From an uncultured Myxococcales bacterium (lineage in GTDB: Bacteria > Myxococcota_A > UBA9042): a stretch of 38,806 bases of DNA. Below the pieces are notes generated by a model. The model was given only the letters and a program-made list of their open reading frames with translations, had not been told where the DNA came from and searched no databases. The DNA is taken from contig CAIYBN010000047.1 in the NCBI GenBank assembly GCA_903924465.1, positions 1 through 38,806 of the forward strand, written 5' to 3'. The position numbers and the translations under genes were made by a program. The first letter of the stretch is position 1. Every line of letters begins with the position of its first letter. This document shows, piece by piece, positions 27,085 to 33,928 of this stretch.

Positions 27085-28439
27085 TGAACGAAGCGCTCGT
27101 TTCCCATCACGGTCCCGGGCACCTGTGGCTGGCGAGCCTTGGCCAGCGCGGCATGTCGCTGGGTCTCGAGCGGATTCAGGCCATGTTGGACCAACTCGGC
27201 CGGCCGGACCGACGGATGCCGTGCGTCGTCGTGGCCGGCACAGACGGCAAAGGCTCGACGTCATCGATGCTGGCGGCGCTGCTGCGCGAAGCCGGCCTGC
27301 TGGTCGGACACTACACCTCGCCGCATTTGGTGGAGACGCGCGAACGCGTGCGGGTGGGCGCGACGTGCGTGCGCGCGGAGGTGCTGGACGACGCCCTGGC
27401 GCGCGTGCAGACGGTCGCGCAACATGTGGATCCGACCCCGTTTGAGGCGCTGACGGCAGCCGCGCTGGTGGTCTTTGCCGACATGAAGGTGGAGATCGCG
27501 GTGCTCGAAGTGGGCCTCGGCGGACGGCTGGACGCGGTGAACGCGACGGAACCGATCGTCAGCGTCGTGACCCATTTGTCGCACGACCACATGGCGATTC
27601 TGGGGAAGACGCTGCAGCAGATCGCTGGGGAGAAAACCGCGGTCGCGCGTAACGGTCGGATTCTGGTCGCGGCGCAGGGCGGGCTCGTCAAGAGCGCGTT
27701 GCGCAAACACGGCCTGACGCCCCGCCTGGTCTGCCTGGGCCAGCACGCGACGATCGCACCAGGTGCGCCGAACGGCGTGAATTGGCAGCAAAATGCCGTG
27801 ATTTCTGGGTCGATGCTGCCGGAACCGTTGGACGTGGAAATTGCGCTGCCGGGCACACATCAGCTGGAAAACGCCGCTCTGGCCATCCTGGCGTATCAGG
27901 GCGTCGCGCAATGGTTTGAGCAGAACAAACGTGAGCTCGCGGAGATCGGCGACGTCGTTGCCGCACTGGCAGAGTCGGACTGGCCATGTCGCGCGGAGGT
28001 TATCGCGACGGATCCAACCGTCGTGGTCGACGCGGCGCACAATCCGGCCGGCATCGAGGCGCTGGCGGCTCTGCTTGCGCGCCATGGCAATCATTGGCAA
28101 ATCGTCCTGGCGGTGCGCAAGGACCGCGTGGCGGCCGATCTCGTCCGCGCCCTGGTGCCCGTGGCGACTGGTTTTTGGCTGCCGCGCATGGCCGGTGAAA
28201 CGCTGCTCGATGCGGCGGGTCTGGCGCGGGTTGTGGACGCGGTGGCGCCGGGCGCACAGGTGGCGGTGGCGTCGGCGGAACGTTGCCTGGCGCAAGCGCG
28301 GATCGAGAGCGTGCCGGGTTGCGGTGTCGCGATCACCGGCAGCCAGCACGCGCTGGGCGAGTGGTTGCAATCGGGCGTCCTCGCGAGCCCGCGGCTGAAC
28401 CAGCGCCTTGGACTTGACCCAATCCGTCAAAAGCCCTAG
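27084..28439 (+). CDS. folC: Folylpolyglutamate / dihydrofolate synthase family protein
   Basis: This 451-residue cytoplasmic enzyme has the FolC landmarks: the P-loop AGTDGKGSTSS (51-61), TSPHL (78-82), EVGLGGRLDAVN (142-153), SHDHM (166-170), GEKTA (182-186), then THQLENAALA and DAAHNPAG further on. It adds glutamate to folates, and some members also make dihydrofolate. The usual folP or accD neighbour is absent. The ATG at 27084 overlaps the stop of the beta-helix gene as TGATG, so the two are translationally coupled despite unrelated roles. The stop codon TAG is also the first half of the rplC -10 element. Confidence 0.93.
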   Translation: MNEALVSHHGPGHLWLASLGQRGMSLGLERIQAMLDQLGRPDRRMPCVVVAGTDGKGSTSSMLAALLREAGLLVGHYTSPHLVETRERVRVGATCVRAEVLDDALARVQTVAQHVDPTPFEALTAAALVVFADMKVEIAVLEVGLGGRLDAVNATEPIVSVVTHLSHDHMAILGKTLQQIAGEKTAVARNGRILVAAQGGLVKSALRKHGLTPRLVCLGQHATIAPGAPNGVNWQQNAVISGSMLPEPLDVEIALPGTHQLENAALAILAYQGVAQWFEQNKRELAEIGDVVAALAESDWPCRAEVIATDPTVVVDAAHNPAGIEALAALLARHGNHWQIVLAVRKDRVAADLVRALVPVATGFWLPRMAGETLLDAAGLARVVDAVAPGAQVAVASAERCLAQARIESVPGCGVAITGSQHALGEWLQSGVLASPRLNQRLGLDPIRQKP

Positions 28440-28442
28440 ACT
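28414..28442 (+). promoter_or_regulatory. Strong sigma-70-like promoter of rplC, overlapping the folC stop
   Basis: TTGACC (28414-28419), exactly 17 bases and TAGACT (28437-28442). This is the best promoter match in the window. The -35 and spacer lie in the last codons of folC, and the -10 begins on its TAG stop codon. Transcription would start near 28449, giving rplC a leader of about 112 bases. Confidence 0.7.
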
Positions 28443-28454
28443 CCCTGCCCTTCC

Positions 28455-28471
28455 GCGTCGCAACCCGACGC
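28455..28471 (+). promoter_or_regulatory. Hairpin at the start of the rplC leader
   Basis: GCGTCG (28455-28460), loop CAACC, CGACGC (28466-28471). It is a perfect 6-bp stem only a few bases after the predicted transcription start, about 90 bases before the rplC ATG. It could stabilise the 5' end or take part in leader control; no function is shown. Confidence 0.35.
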
Positions 28472-28560
28472 TTGGTCGATGCTGGCCCGCACAAGGCGAA
28501 GTCAGCCTCTCGATTCGGACTCCAAAAAGCACGTCAAAAAGGGCGTCGCAGGAGCACAAC

Positions 28561-29238
28561 ATGGCGAACAATCTCAGCAGTGGCAAAGGTCTCTTCGGTC
28601 GCAAGATCGGCATGACGCAGGTCTTCGATTTCGAAGGTCAGCGGATTCCGGTGACCGTCCTGGAAGTGGGTCCCTGCCCGGTGCTGCGCGTGAAAACCGA
28701 AGCTGGCCCGGACGGCTACAACGCGCTCGTCATCGGCTTTGGCAAGAAAAAAGTCAAACAAATCAATAAGCCTGACGCGGGCTTGTTCGCCAAGGCGGGC
28801 GTCGAAATCTGCGCGCACGTCGGCGAGATGCGCGTGTCGGCGGAAGATGTGGGCCAAGTGGAAGTCGGCATGATGCTCGATGCCTCCGCGTTCCGGGCGG
28901 GTCAGATCGTCGACATCTCCGGCATCAGCAAGGGCCGTGGCTTCACGGGCGTCATCAAGCGCCACAACATGCACATGCCGAAGGCGTCGCACGGTACGCA
29001 TGAAGTGTTCCGTCACGGCGGTTCGCTCGGTATGCGCACCACGCCGGGTCGCGTCTGGCTGGGCCGCAAGATGGCGGGCCAGTACGGCGTCGAGAAGGTG
29101 ACGATCCAGAACCTGAAGATTCACTCGGTGGAAGTCGAGAAGAACCTGATCGTCGTGAAGGGCTCCTGCCCGGGCGCCAATGGCAGCCTGATCTGGATTC
29201 AGGAGCCGTCGAAGCCGGGCAAGAAAGCGGCTGAATAG
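28561..29238 (+). CDS. rplC: 50S ribosomal protein L3
   Basis: The 225-residue protein matches L3: GLFGRKIGMTQVFDFEGQ at the N-terminus, GFTGVIKRHNM in the centre, then GTHEVFRHGGSLGMRTTPGRV and KMAGQYGVEKVTIQNL. It sits near the peptidyl transferase centre and helps start 50S assembly. AGGAG (28550-28554) supports the ATG at 28561. L3 is normally second in the S10 operon, between rpsJ and rplD; here neither is adjacent. The upstream gene is folC and the downstream genes are unrecognised. Its own promoter overlaps folC. Confidence 0.97.
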   Translation: MANNLSSGKGLFGRKIGMTQVFDFEGQRIPVTVLEVGPCPVLRVKTEAGPDGYNALVIGFGKKKVKQINKPDAGLFAKAGVEICAHVGEMRVSAEDVGQVEVGMMLDASAFRAGQIVDISGISKGRGFTGVIKRHNMHMPKASHGTHEVFRHGGSLGMRTTPGRVWLGRKMAGQYGVEKVTIQNLKIHSVEVEKNLIVVKGSCPGANGSLIWIQEPSKPGKKAAE

Positions 29239-29253
29239 TCGCGAACGCGGAAC

Positions 29254-29646
29254 ATGTCGCATCCTCTGATTCGCCGCCGCTCGGGAACGGGCGCGCTGTA
29301 CGCCGATAATTTGGGCCGTGCGCCGCGCAGTTCGGTCCGGCGGCTGCCGCGGAGCAAGTCGCAGTTTCCGCGCGCGGCGACCAAGGATCGCCCGTGGATG
29401 CAGACGGACGAGGTGCCCGAGCACGTCGAACTGGCTGAAATTGCTGAGGCGGCGACCAAGGCCGCGGGCATGCTGCTGGAGCTGCTGCGCGACATCGGCG
29501 CTTGGGTGCAGCACTGTCGACGCTGGCGCGAACCGCTGCCTCGCGATGTGGTCGTGGAACTGGGCGAGTTGCTGGACTGGTACTTTGTCCTGTACACCGT
29601 GGGACTGGTCGACAGCCGTGGCGCTTGGCTGGGTCCCAAGCGCTGA
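29254..29646 (+). CDS. Small protein of unknown function after rplC
   Basis: I do not recognise this 130-residue protein. The first 45 residues are Arg-rich and basic. The remainder is helical in character, with an acidic-hydrophobic stretch (VELAEIAEAATKAAGMLLEL) and Trp/Tyr residues near the end. It has no signal peptide and no clear membrane segment. It starts 15 bases after rplC, so it is probably on the same transcript. The ATG at 29254 lacks a good ribosome binding site; an in-frame ATG at 29398 preceded by AAGGAT would give an 82-residue version without the basic part. The basic N-terminus could bind RNA, but that is speculation. Confidence 0.55.
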   Translation: MSHPLIRRRSGTGALYADNLGRAPRSSVRRLPRSKSQFPRAATKDRPWMQTDEVPEHVELAEIAEAATKAAGMLLELLRDIGAWVQHCRRWREPLPRDVVVELGELLDWYFVLYTVGLVDSRGAWLGPKR

Positions 29647-29670
29647 AGGCTCACGCGGCGAGGGCAGTTC

Positions 29671-30711
29671 GTGCGTGTCACATTTCCGTCGGTCCTGGAC
29701 GATTTTTCCTGCCAGCGCGCGGAGTGCCTGTGCCAGCGCGCGCGCACGTCCCCGCCGGGTGCCGGTCATCCCGGACGCATCGCCGTGCTGGCCGCGCTGG
29801 AATCCGAGACGCAAGCCATCGCTTCCGCTCCGTGGAACGACTTTCCGCTGCTGGCCGTCCAGACTCCCGACGGCGTCTCGCTGACGTTTTCCTCCCTGTG
29901 TCCGGTCGTGCGCCAGCACCTGCTCGCGAGCGATGAACCGGTCATTCCCGCCCACAGCGAGGGCGGCTGGCGCCAGCCCTTGCATGTGTGGCAGCCGGAC
30001 GGTACGCCGCAGGTGCGGCTGTTCGCCGATTGCACCGTGCCATGGCGCGATTTCGCGGCGCTGCGCGATCTGCTGCTGGATCTGGCCGCAGACCCAACTT
30101 TGCCGATCCTTGGCCGGCTCACGCGCCTGGCCCTGACCATGGATGCCTCGCTGCAAGCCGGCGCGCTCGTGTCGGTGGCGCCGCCGTTCACGCCACGTGG
30201 ATTCCTGGCGTTTCGGGCGTTTCTGGAGGGGCGCTGCGCCGCCGTCGACCCGCAGCCCCTGACGCACTTTGCCGCGCGGACTCTGGCGATGCTGCCGGAA
30301 TGCGCGCTCGATCCGGCGGAACTGCCTTCGCTCCAGGACGTGCTGACCGGCGAATGGCGCGAACAGGTGCTGCGCTGGCTGGTGCCGTCCGAACGCTCGC
30401 TGCTGCAAGTCTGGGAGACGCACCTCGGCGTGCGGCTCTTGGCGCTGCCGTTTGACCGCGACGTCTCCCTGGCCCGCGCCTGGGCGGAATTGCTGGAGAG
30501 CATTGCCGTGGCTATTCGCTACGCCGCGGCGCTTGCTGAACTGCGCCAGACTCCGGTGACCCAGGAGACGCTGCTCGCCGCGCTGACGTTGGCGGAACAC
30601 TTCGTCGCGACGGCGGAGCAGCCGCTGCGTCTGTTTGAACCGCAGCGCGCGATCCACGACCGCGGGCCGCGGATGGCGGATCTGGATGTGTCGTTGCAGG
30701 CCATCTGCTGA
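29671..30711 (+). CDS. Protein of unknown function with N-terminal Cys cluster
   Basis: This 346-residue protein starts at a GTG with GAGGG upstream and lies 24 bases after the previous gene. Near the N-terminus it has FSCQRAECLCQRA, and a further Cys at about 77 (SSLCPVVRQHLL). The pattern faintly recalls YkgJ/FliB-type metal-binding Cys cluster proteins, which have FxCxxxxCC followed by a SLxCP-like segment, but the central Cys set of that family is missing. The rest is helical and Leu-rich with no membrane segments. The family link is a low-confidence guess. The gene converges on the GT2 gene with three bases between stop codons. Confidence 0.55.
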   Translation: MRVTFPSVLDDFSCQRAECLCQRARTSPPGAGHPGRIAVLAALESETQAIASAPWNDFPLLAVQTPDGVSLTFSSLCPVVRQHLLASDEPVIPAHSEGGWRQPLHVWQPDGTPQVRLFADCTVPWRDFAALRDLLLDLAADPTLPILGRLTRLALTMDASLQAGALVSVAPPFTPRGFLAFRAFLEGRCAAVDPQPLTHFAARTLAMLPECALDPAELPSLQDVLTGEWREQVLRWLVPSERSLLQVWETHLGVRLLALPFDRDVSLARAWAELLESIAVAIRYAAALAELRQTPVTQETLLAALTLAEHFVATAEQPLRLFEPQRAIHDRGPRMADLDVSLQAIC

Positions 30712-30714
30712 CGG

Positions 30715-31428
30715 CTACAGCTTGCGTCCGCGCAGCTGCCACAGCAGCCCGATCGTTCGCCGCACCGCTCGCGCCCGCGCGGGCAGGCTCGTGGCCCAAC
30801 GCGACTCGCCGTGCGCCCGCGGACCGAACGCCACGTCGAGCGTCTGGACGGTGTAGCCATGCCGGCGCGCCAGCCACAGCACATAGACGTCCAGCGACAG
30901 ATCCTGGGGCGGATCGCGAAACTCCGCCAGCAGCGTCCGCGGAAACAGCTTGGGCTGGGCATTGATGTCGTGCAACGGCGTGCCCAGCAGCGCCGTGGCC
31001 CAGAGGCTCATACCGGTCGTGAACGCGACATCGGCAAGCGGCCGATCGCGGCGACGGCCTTTGACGAGCGTCTTCGCCGGCGTCGGACTGTCGCGCCACA
31101 CGTCCCAGGCGCGCAGGACATCGGCCGGTGGCGTCTGCCCATCGGCGTGCGTCCACGCCAACACGTCGCCGCGCGCGAGCTGCAGCCCGGTCAGAATGCC
31201 ATGGCCATAGCCCACGTTCGGCGGCGGCACCGTCACGACGCGCAGGAATGGGTAGTGCGGCAGCGCTTGGGCGAGAATCTGCGCCGAATCGTCGGTACTG
31301 CCGTTGTCGACGAGGATCAGCTCCCACGCGTCGCCGGCCACGTGCAGCGCAGCCCAGGCCGTCAGCAGCGCCGGCAAGTGCGCCGCTTCATTCCAGCACG
31401 GAATCACAATGGTCAGCTGCGGCTTCAC
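30715..31428 (-). CDS. DPM1-like family 2 glycosyltransferase
   Basis: The 237-residue protein has the GT2 fold signature: LTIVIPCWNEAAHLPALL, LILVDNGSTDDS, a GYGHGILTGLQLARGD segment, and WTHADGQTPP as the likely metal-binding region. The later VKGRRRDRPL and INAQPKLF are typical of dolichyl/polyprenyl-phosphate sugar synthases. It probably transfers a sugar from a nucleotide donor to a polyprenyl phosphate on the cytoplasmic side. There is no C-terminal membrane anchor. The GTG start at 31428 overlaps the stop of the nucleotidyltransferase gene (GTGA), which fixes it over longer readings. It is the last gene of the six-gene cassette; the two GT-C proteins upstream are the kind that use polyprenyl-phosphate sugars. 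Confidence 0.85.
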   Translation of the reverse strand: MKPQLTIVIPCWNEAAHLPALLTAWAALHVAGDAWELILVDNGSTDDSAQILAQALPHYPFLRVVTVPPPNVGYGHGILTGLQLARGDVLAWTHADGQTPPADVLRAWDVWRDSPTPAKTLVKGRRRDRPLADVAFTTGMSLWATALLGTPLHDINAQPKLFPRTLLAEFRDPPQDLSLDVYVLWLARRHGYTVQTLDVAFGPRAHGESRWATSLPARARAVRRTIGLLWQLRGRKL

Positions 31429-33002
31429 GGCGCCTCCAGCGGGCGACCCTGGCGGAACAAATCGTTCCAGTAGCGGAAGTCCGCCAGTTCTTGCGGCGTG
31501 CCCCAGGAAAGCCACAGATCGACCGGCATCGCCCACACCCGCGCACCTTGCGCGACCAGCCGCCGCGCGACGCTGTCCAGGTAAAACTCGCCGTTCACGC
31601 GCTCGTCGGCCAGCACGAGGTCGACGATCGCCGCGCGCAAAGCGTCCGAATCCGGCGTCCAGAATTGCCCCGTCAGAACCTGCTGCTGCGTCAAGGGCAC
31701 ATCCGCGACGGGCTGCTTCACCGCGATGGACCGCACGCGGCCATCCGCCGCCACGTCCGCCCAGCCGTAGGCCGGTGGATTCCAGAGCGCTGGCTGATGC
31801 CACGGCGCGGTGAAAACGACGAAATCCACATCGGCACGCGACTCCAGGGCCGACCACTTCGCCAGATCAAACAGGTGGCCGGCGTCGCAGGGCGCAATCA
31901 GCACCGGCGTGTGCGGCGGCATTCGCGCGAGGCCCAGATCCGCAGAGATCGCCTGACCAGCGGTGACGTCGTTCAATGCCACCACATCCAGCGTCGCCCG
32001 GGTCCAACCCAGCGGCGGCAGCAGCGGCACGTGTTCTTCGCGCAGAACGACGAGACGCGACGGCGGCGACGGCAGAAACGCCACGCCTTGCGCGACCATC
32101 GGCCGCCCCGCCACTGGCACAAACGGCTTGGGCATCGTTTCGCCCGCCGCACCAAAACGCTGACCACGGCCGGCCATCAGCACGAGTTGCGCCGAGCGCG
32201 CGTGTTGCTGCGCGGCTGTTGCACGATGCGCGTCGAGTTGCGACATCTCACGCTGCCACATCTGCCACGTGCGCAAATCCTCCGGCGTTCCCCACTGGTG
32301 AAAGAATTGCAGCGGAAAGCGGCCTGTCCGGTGCCCCTGCGCCACCAAATGGCCCAGCGCCGTCGAGACAAACCACTCGCCTGCAACGCGCGCATCGGCC
32401 GCCACCACCGTCTGCGCAGCGTGCAGCAAGTCTCCGGCGCGCCGCACCCAATAGCCACCGGCCGAGTGCCAGCCTTCGCGCAGCGTCGGGGCAAAGCAAT
32501 GCTTCTCGCGGATTTCCAACACGCGCTCGCCATCAGTGCGCAGCCCGGCATAGCGCGTCGGCCCGCCGAGGTGCGGCATCGTTCCGGTGTAGGCATCCAG
32601 CGCCGCGTCCCAGTCGTTCGCTTCGCACCAATGGCGAAACTGCTCGAAATCCCAGCCTGTCGCGTAGTCGGCGTAATGCACCAGCAGCGGCAGTTCGGGG
32701 TCCAGGAATTCGGCGGCATCCAGCAATGTCCGCACCGCGCCGTCTTTGTGCGCCGGCACCGCGATGATGCGCGCGTCTGGCCGCAGCCGCAGAATTTCCT
32801 CAGCAATGGACGTCGCAGCGAGGTGTTCCGCCCGCACCGCGCAGATCAGCCGTTCGCAACCGGCGAGATCCGCCAGCACGTGCGCCAGCATGGGCCGGCC
32901 GTCCACGTCGATCAGCGGTTTGGGCAGATCATAGCCTGCGTCGAGGAAACGCTGACCGCTGCCGCCCATCGGCACGAGCGCCTGCCACGGTTGCCTCGTC
33001 AT
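31425..33002 (-). CDS. Tandem (duplicated) nucleotidyltransferase
   Basis: The 525-residue protein contains two copies of the sugar-nucleotidyltransferase fold. Copy one (about 8-250) opens with LVPMGGSGQRF and has PKPLIDVDGRPM. Copy two (about 272-520) opens with LVLMAGRGQRF and has PKPFVPVAGRPM. Both end with a matching WGTP[EQ][DE]L element (237-243 and 500-506). Single-domain relatives transfer NMP from NTP to a sugar or alditol phosphate. Two different substrates or one active plus one regulatory domain are both possible; both copies keep the Gly-rich NTP loop and the PKP Lys. The start overlaps the aldolase gene stop (ATGA), and its own stop overlaps the GT2 start (GTGA). Confidence 0.88.
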   Translation of the reverse strand: MTRQPWQALVPMGGSGQRFLDAGYDLPKPLIDVDGRPMLAHVLADLAGCERLICAVRAEHLAATSIAEEILRLRPDARIIAVPAHKDGAVRTLLDAAEFLDPELPLLVHYADYATGWDFEQFRHWCEANDWDAALDAYTGTMPHLGGPTRYAGLRTDGERVLEIREKHCFAPTLREGWHSAGGYWVRRAGDLLHAAQTVVAADARVAGEWFVSTALGHLVAQGHRTGRFPLQFFHQWGTPEDLRTWQMWQREMSQLDAHRATAAQQHARSAQLVLMAGRGQRFGAAGETMPKPFVPVAGRPMVAQGVAFLPSPPSRLVVLREEHVPLLPPLGWTRATLDVVALNDVTAGQAISADLGLARMPPHTPVLIAPCDAGHLFDLAKWSALESRADVDFVVFTAPWHQPALWNPPAYGWADVAADGRVRSIAVKQPVADVPLTQQQVLTGQFWTPDSDALRAAIVDLVLADERVNGEFYLDSVARRLVAQGARVWAMPVDLWLSWGTPQELADFRYWNDLFRQGRPLEAP

Positions 33003-33928
33003 CCGGCGACTCCGAGTTGCCGAAATCGTTCTGCCGGCATGGCGAGAATGGCGGACGTCATGCCTTGCGGCAGTGGAACCGCGGCAGCGCCCAGTCGCGC
33101 CAACAGCCAGTCGTGCGCCGTGACGACTTCCACCACGTCACGCAGTTGGTCGCGGTTGCGTGCGACAGCCCACCGCTGACCGTCTGGCGCGACAAGCACA
33201 CCGGGGCGCGGATCCAGCGCGAGCTTTTCCGCCGCGGCCTGTGTCGTGAGCGCGGCCACCGGCGTTTCCGCGCCCAACACGACGGCATCGGGAAACAAAT
33301 AGCGGGGCGGCGCGATCGCGCGCGACGGCAACGGCAAGACGTGGCCGCCGCTGACGTCTTGCCCACGGATTTCCGGCAAGCGCGGCACGTCGGAACGCTT
33401 CACGCCGAATCGCTTGCGACACGCTGCGTCGATCGCCCGCGTTTGGCGCAAAGCCTGTTGCGCCGAACTTGCCCGCACGACCAATCCGTGATTGCGCAGC
33501 AGCCAGGCGTCGCCATGGCCACCGGTCTGCATCGCGAGCGCCAGATCGCGACCTGGCAGCGCGGCTGGCACGTCGGCCATCCCGTCGGGCACCCGATGCC
33601 GCGAGCACGCCAGCAGCAGGACACCCAACGGGTGCGTGTGCGCGACATACCGCCCCGGCAACGCGTGCAGCCAGGTCTCCAGCGACGGTCGCGGCGTGTG
33701 CTCGAACAGCGTGCGCATCGCTGTGGGATCGCCCGCCAAAGCTGCGTACGCCTCGCGCAGGGGCACGTACGCGAGCGCGCGGGGCGCGTCCAGGTCGCCA
33801 AGGCGCGTGCCCGAAGCCTTCACAGCCAGCGTTTGGCCAAGCTTGACGGACAGATTGCCGCCCGGCCCTTGCACCCACGCAAGTCCAGACAGCTGCCGTC
33901 CCAACGCCAGCAGCGGTTGCACGTTCAC
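32999..33928 (-). CDS. Class II aldolase/adducin-family protein
   Basis: The 309-residue protein has the metal site of class II aldolases: GGN at 23-25, SG at 39-40, the PSLETWLHAL segment with likely catalytic Glu84, HTHP with His97 and His99, and NHG with His147. The PSxET-HTHP arrangement resembles rhamnulose-1-phosphate and fuculose-1-phosphate aldolases. It would cleave or form a C-C bond next to a phosphorylated ketose, or epimerise or dehydrate one. A C-terminal extension of about 110 residues follows the core. The GTG at 33928 overlaps the stop of the upstream fusion gene (GTGA), so the long open stretch before it is not used. Confidence 0.85.
   Translation of the reverse strand: MNVQPLLALGRQLSGLAWVQGPGGNLSVKLGQTLAVKASGTRLGDLDAPRALAYVPLREAYAALAGDPTAMRTLFEHTPRPSLETWLHALPGRYVAHTHPLGVLLLACSRHRVPDGMADVPAALPGRDLALAMQTGGHGDAWLLRNHGLVVRASSAQQALRQTRAIDAACRKRFGVKRSDVPRLPEIRGQDVSGGHVLPLPSRAIAPPRYLFPDAVVLGAETPVAALTTQAAAEKLALDPRPGVLVAPDGQRWAVARNRDQLRDVVEVVTAHDWLLARLGAAAVPLPQGMTSAILAMPAERFRQLGVAG

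Noticed and set aside
28408..28560. N-terminal extension of L3
   Set aside because: The extension would start within folC, has no match to L3 and crosses the promoter. AGGAG before 28561 and the standard L3 opening fix the start there.
31429..31857. Longer start of the GT2 gene
   Set aside because: The extra N-terminal translation is a shadow of the nucleotidyltransferase gene. The GTGA overlap at 31425-31428 and the GT2 opening fix the start.
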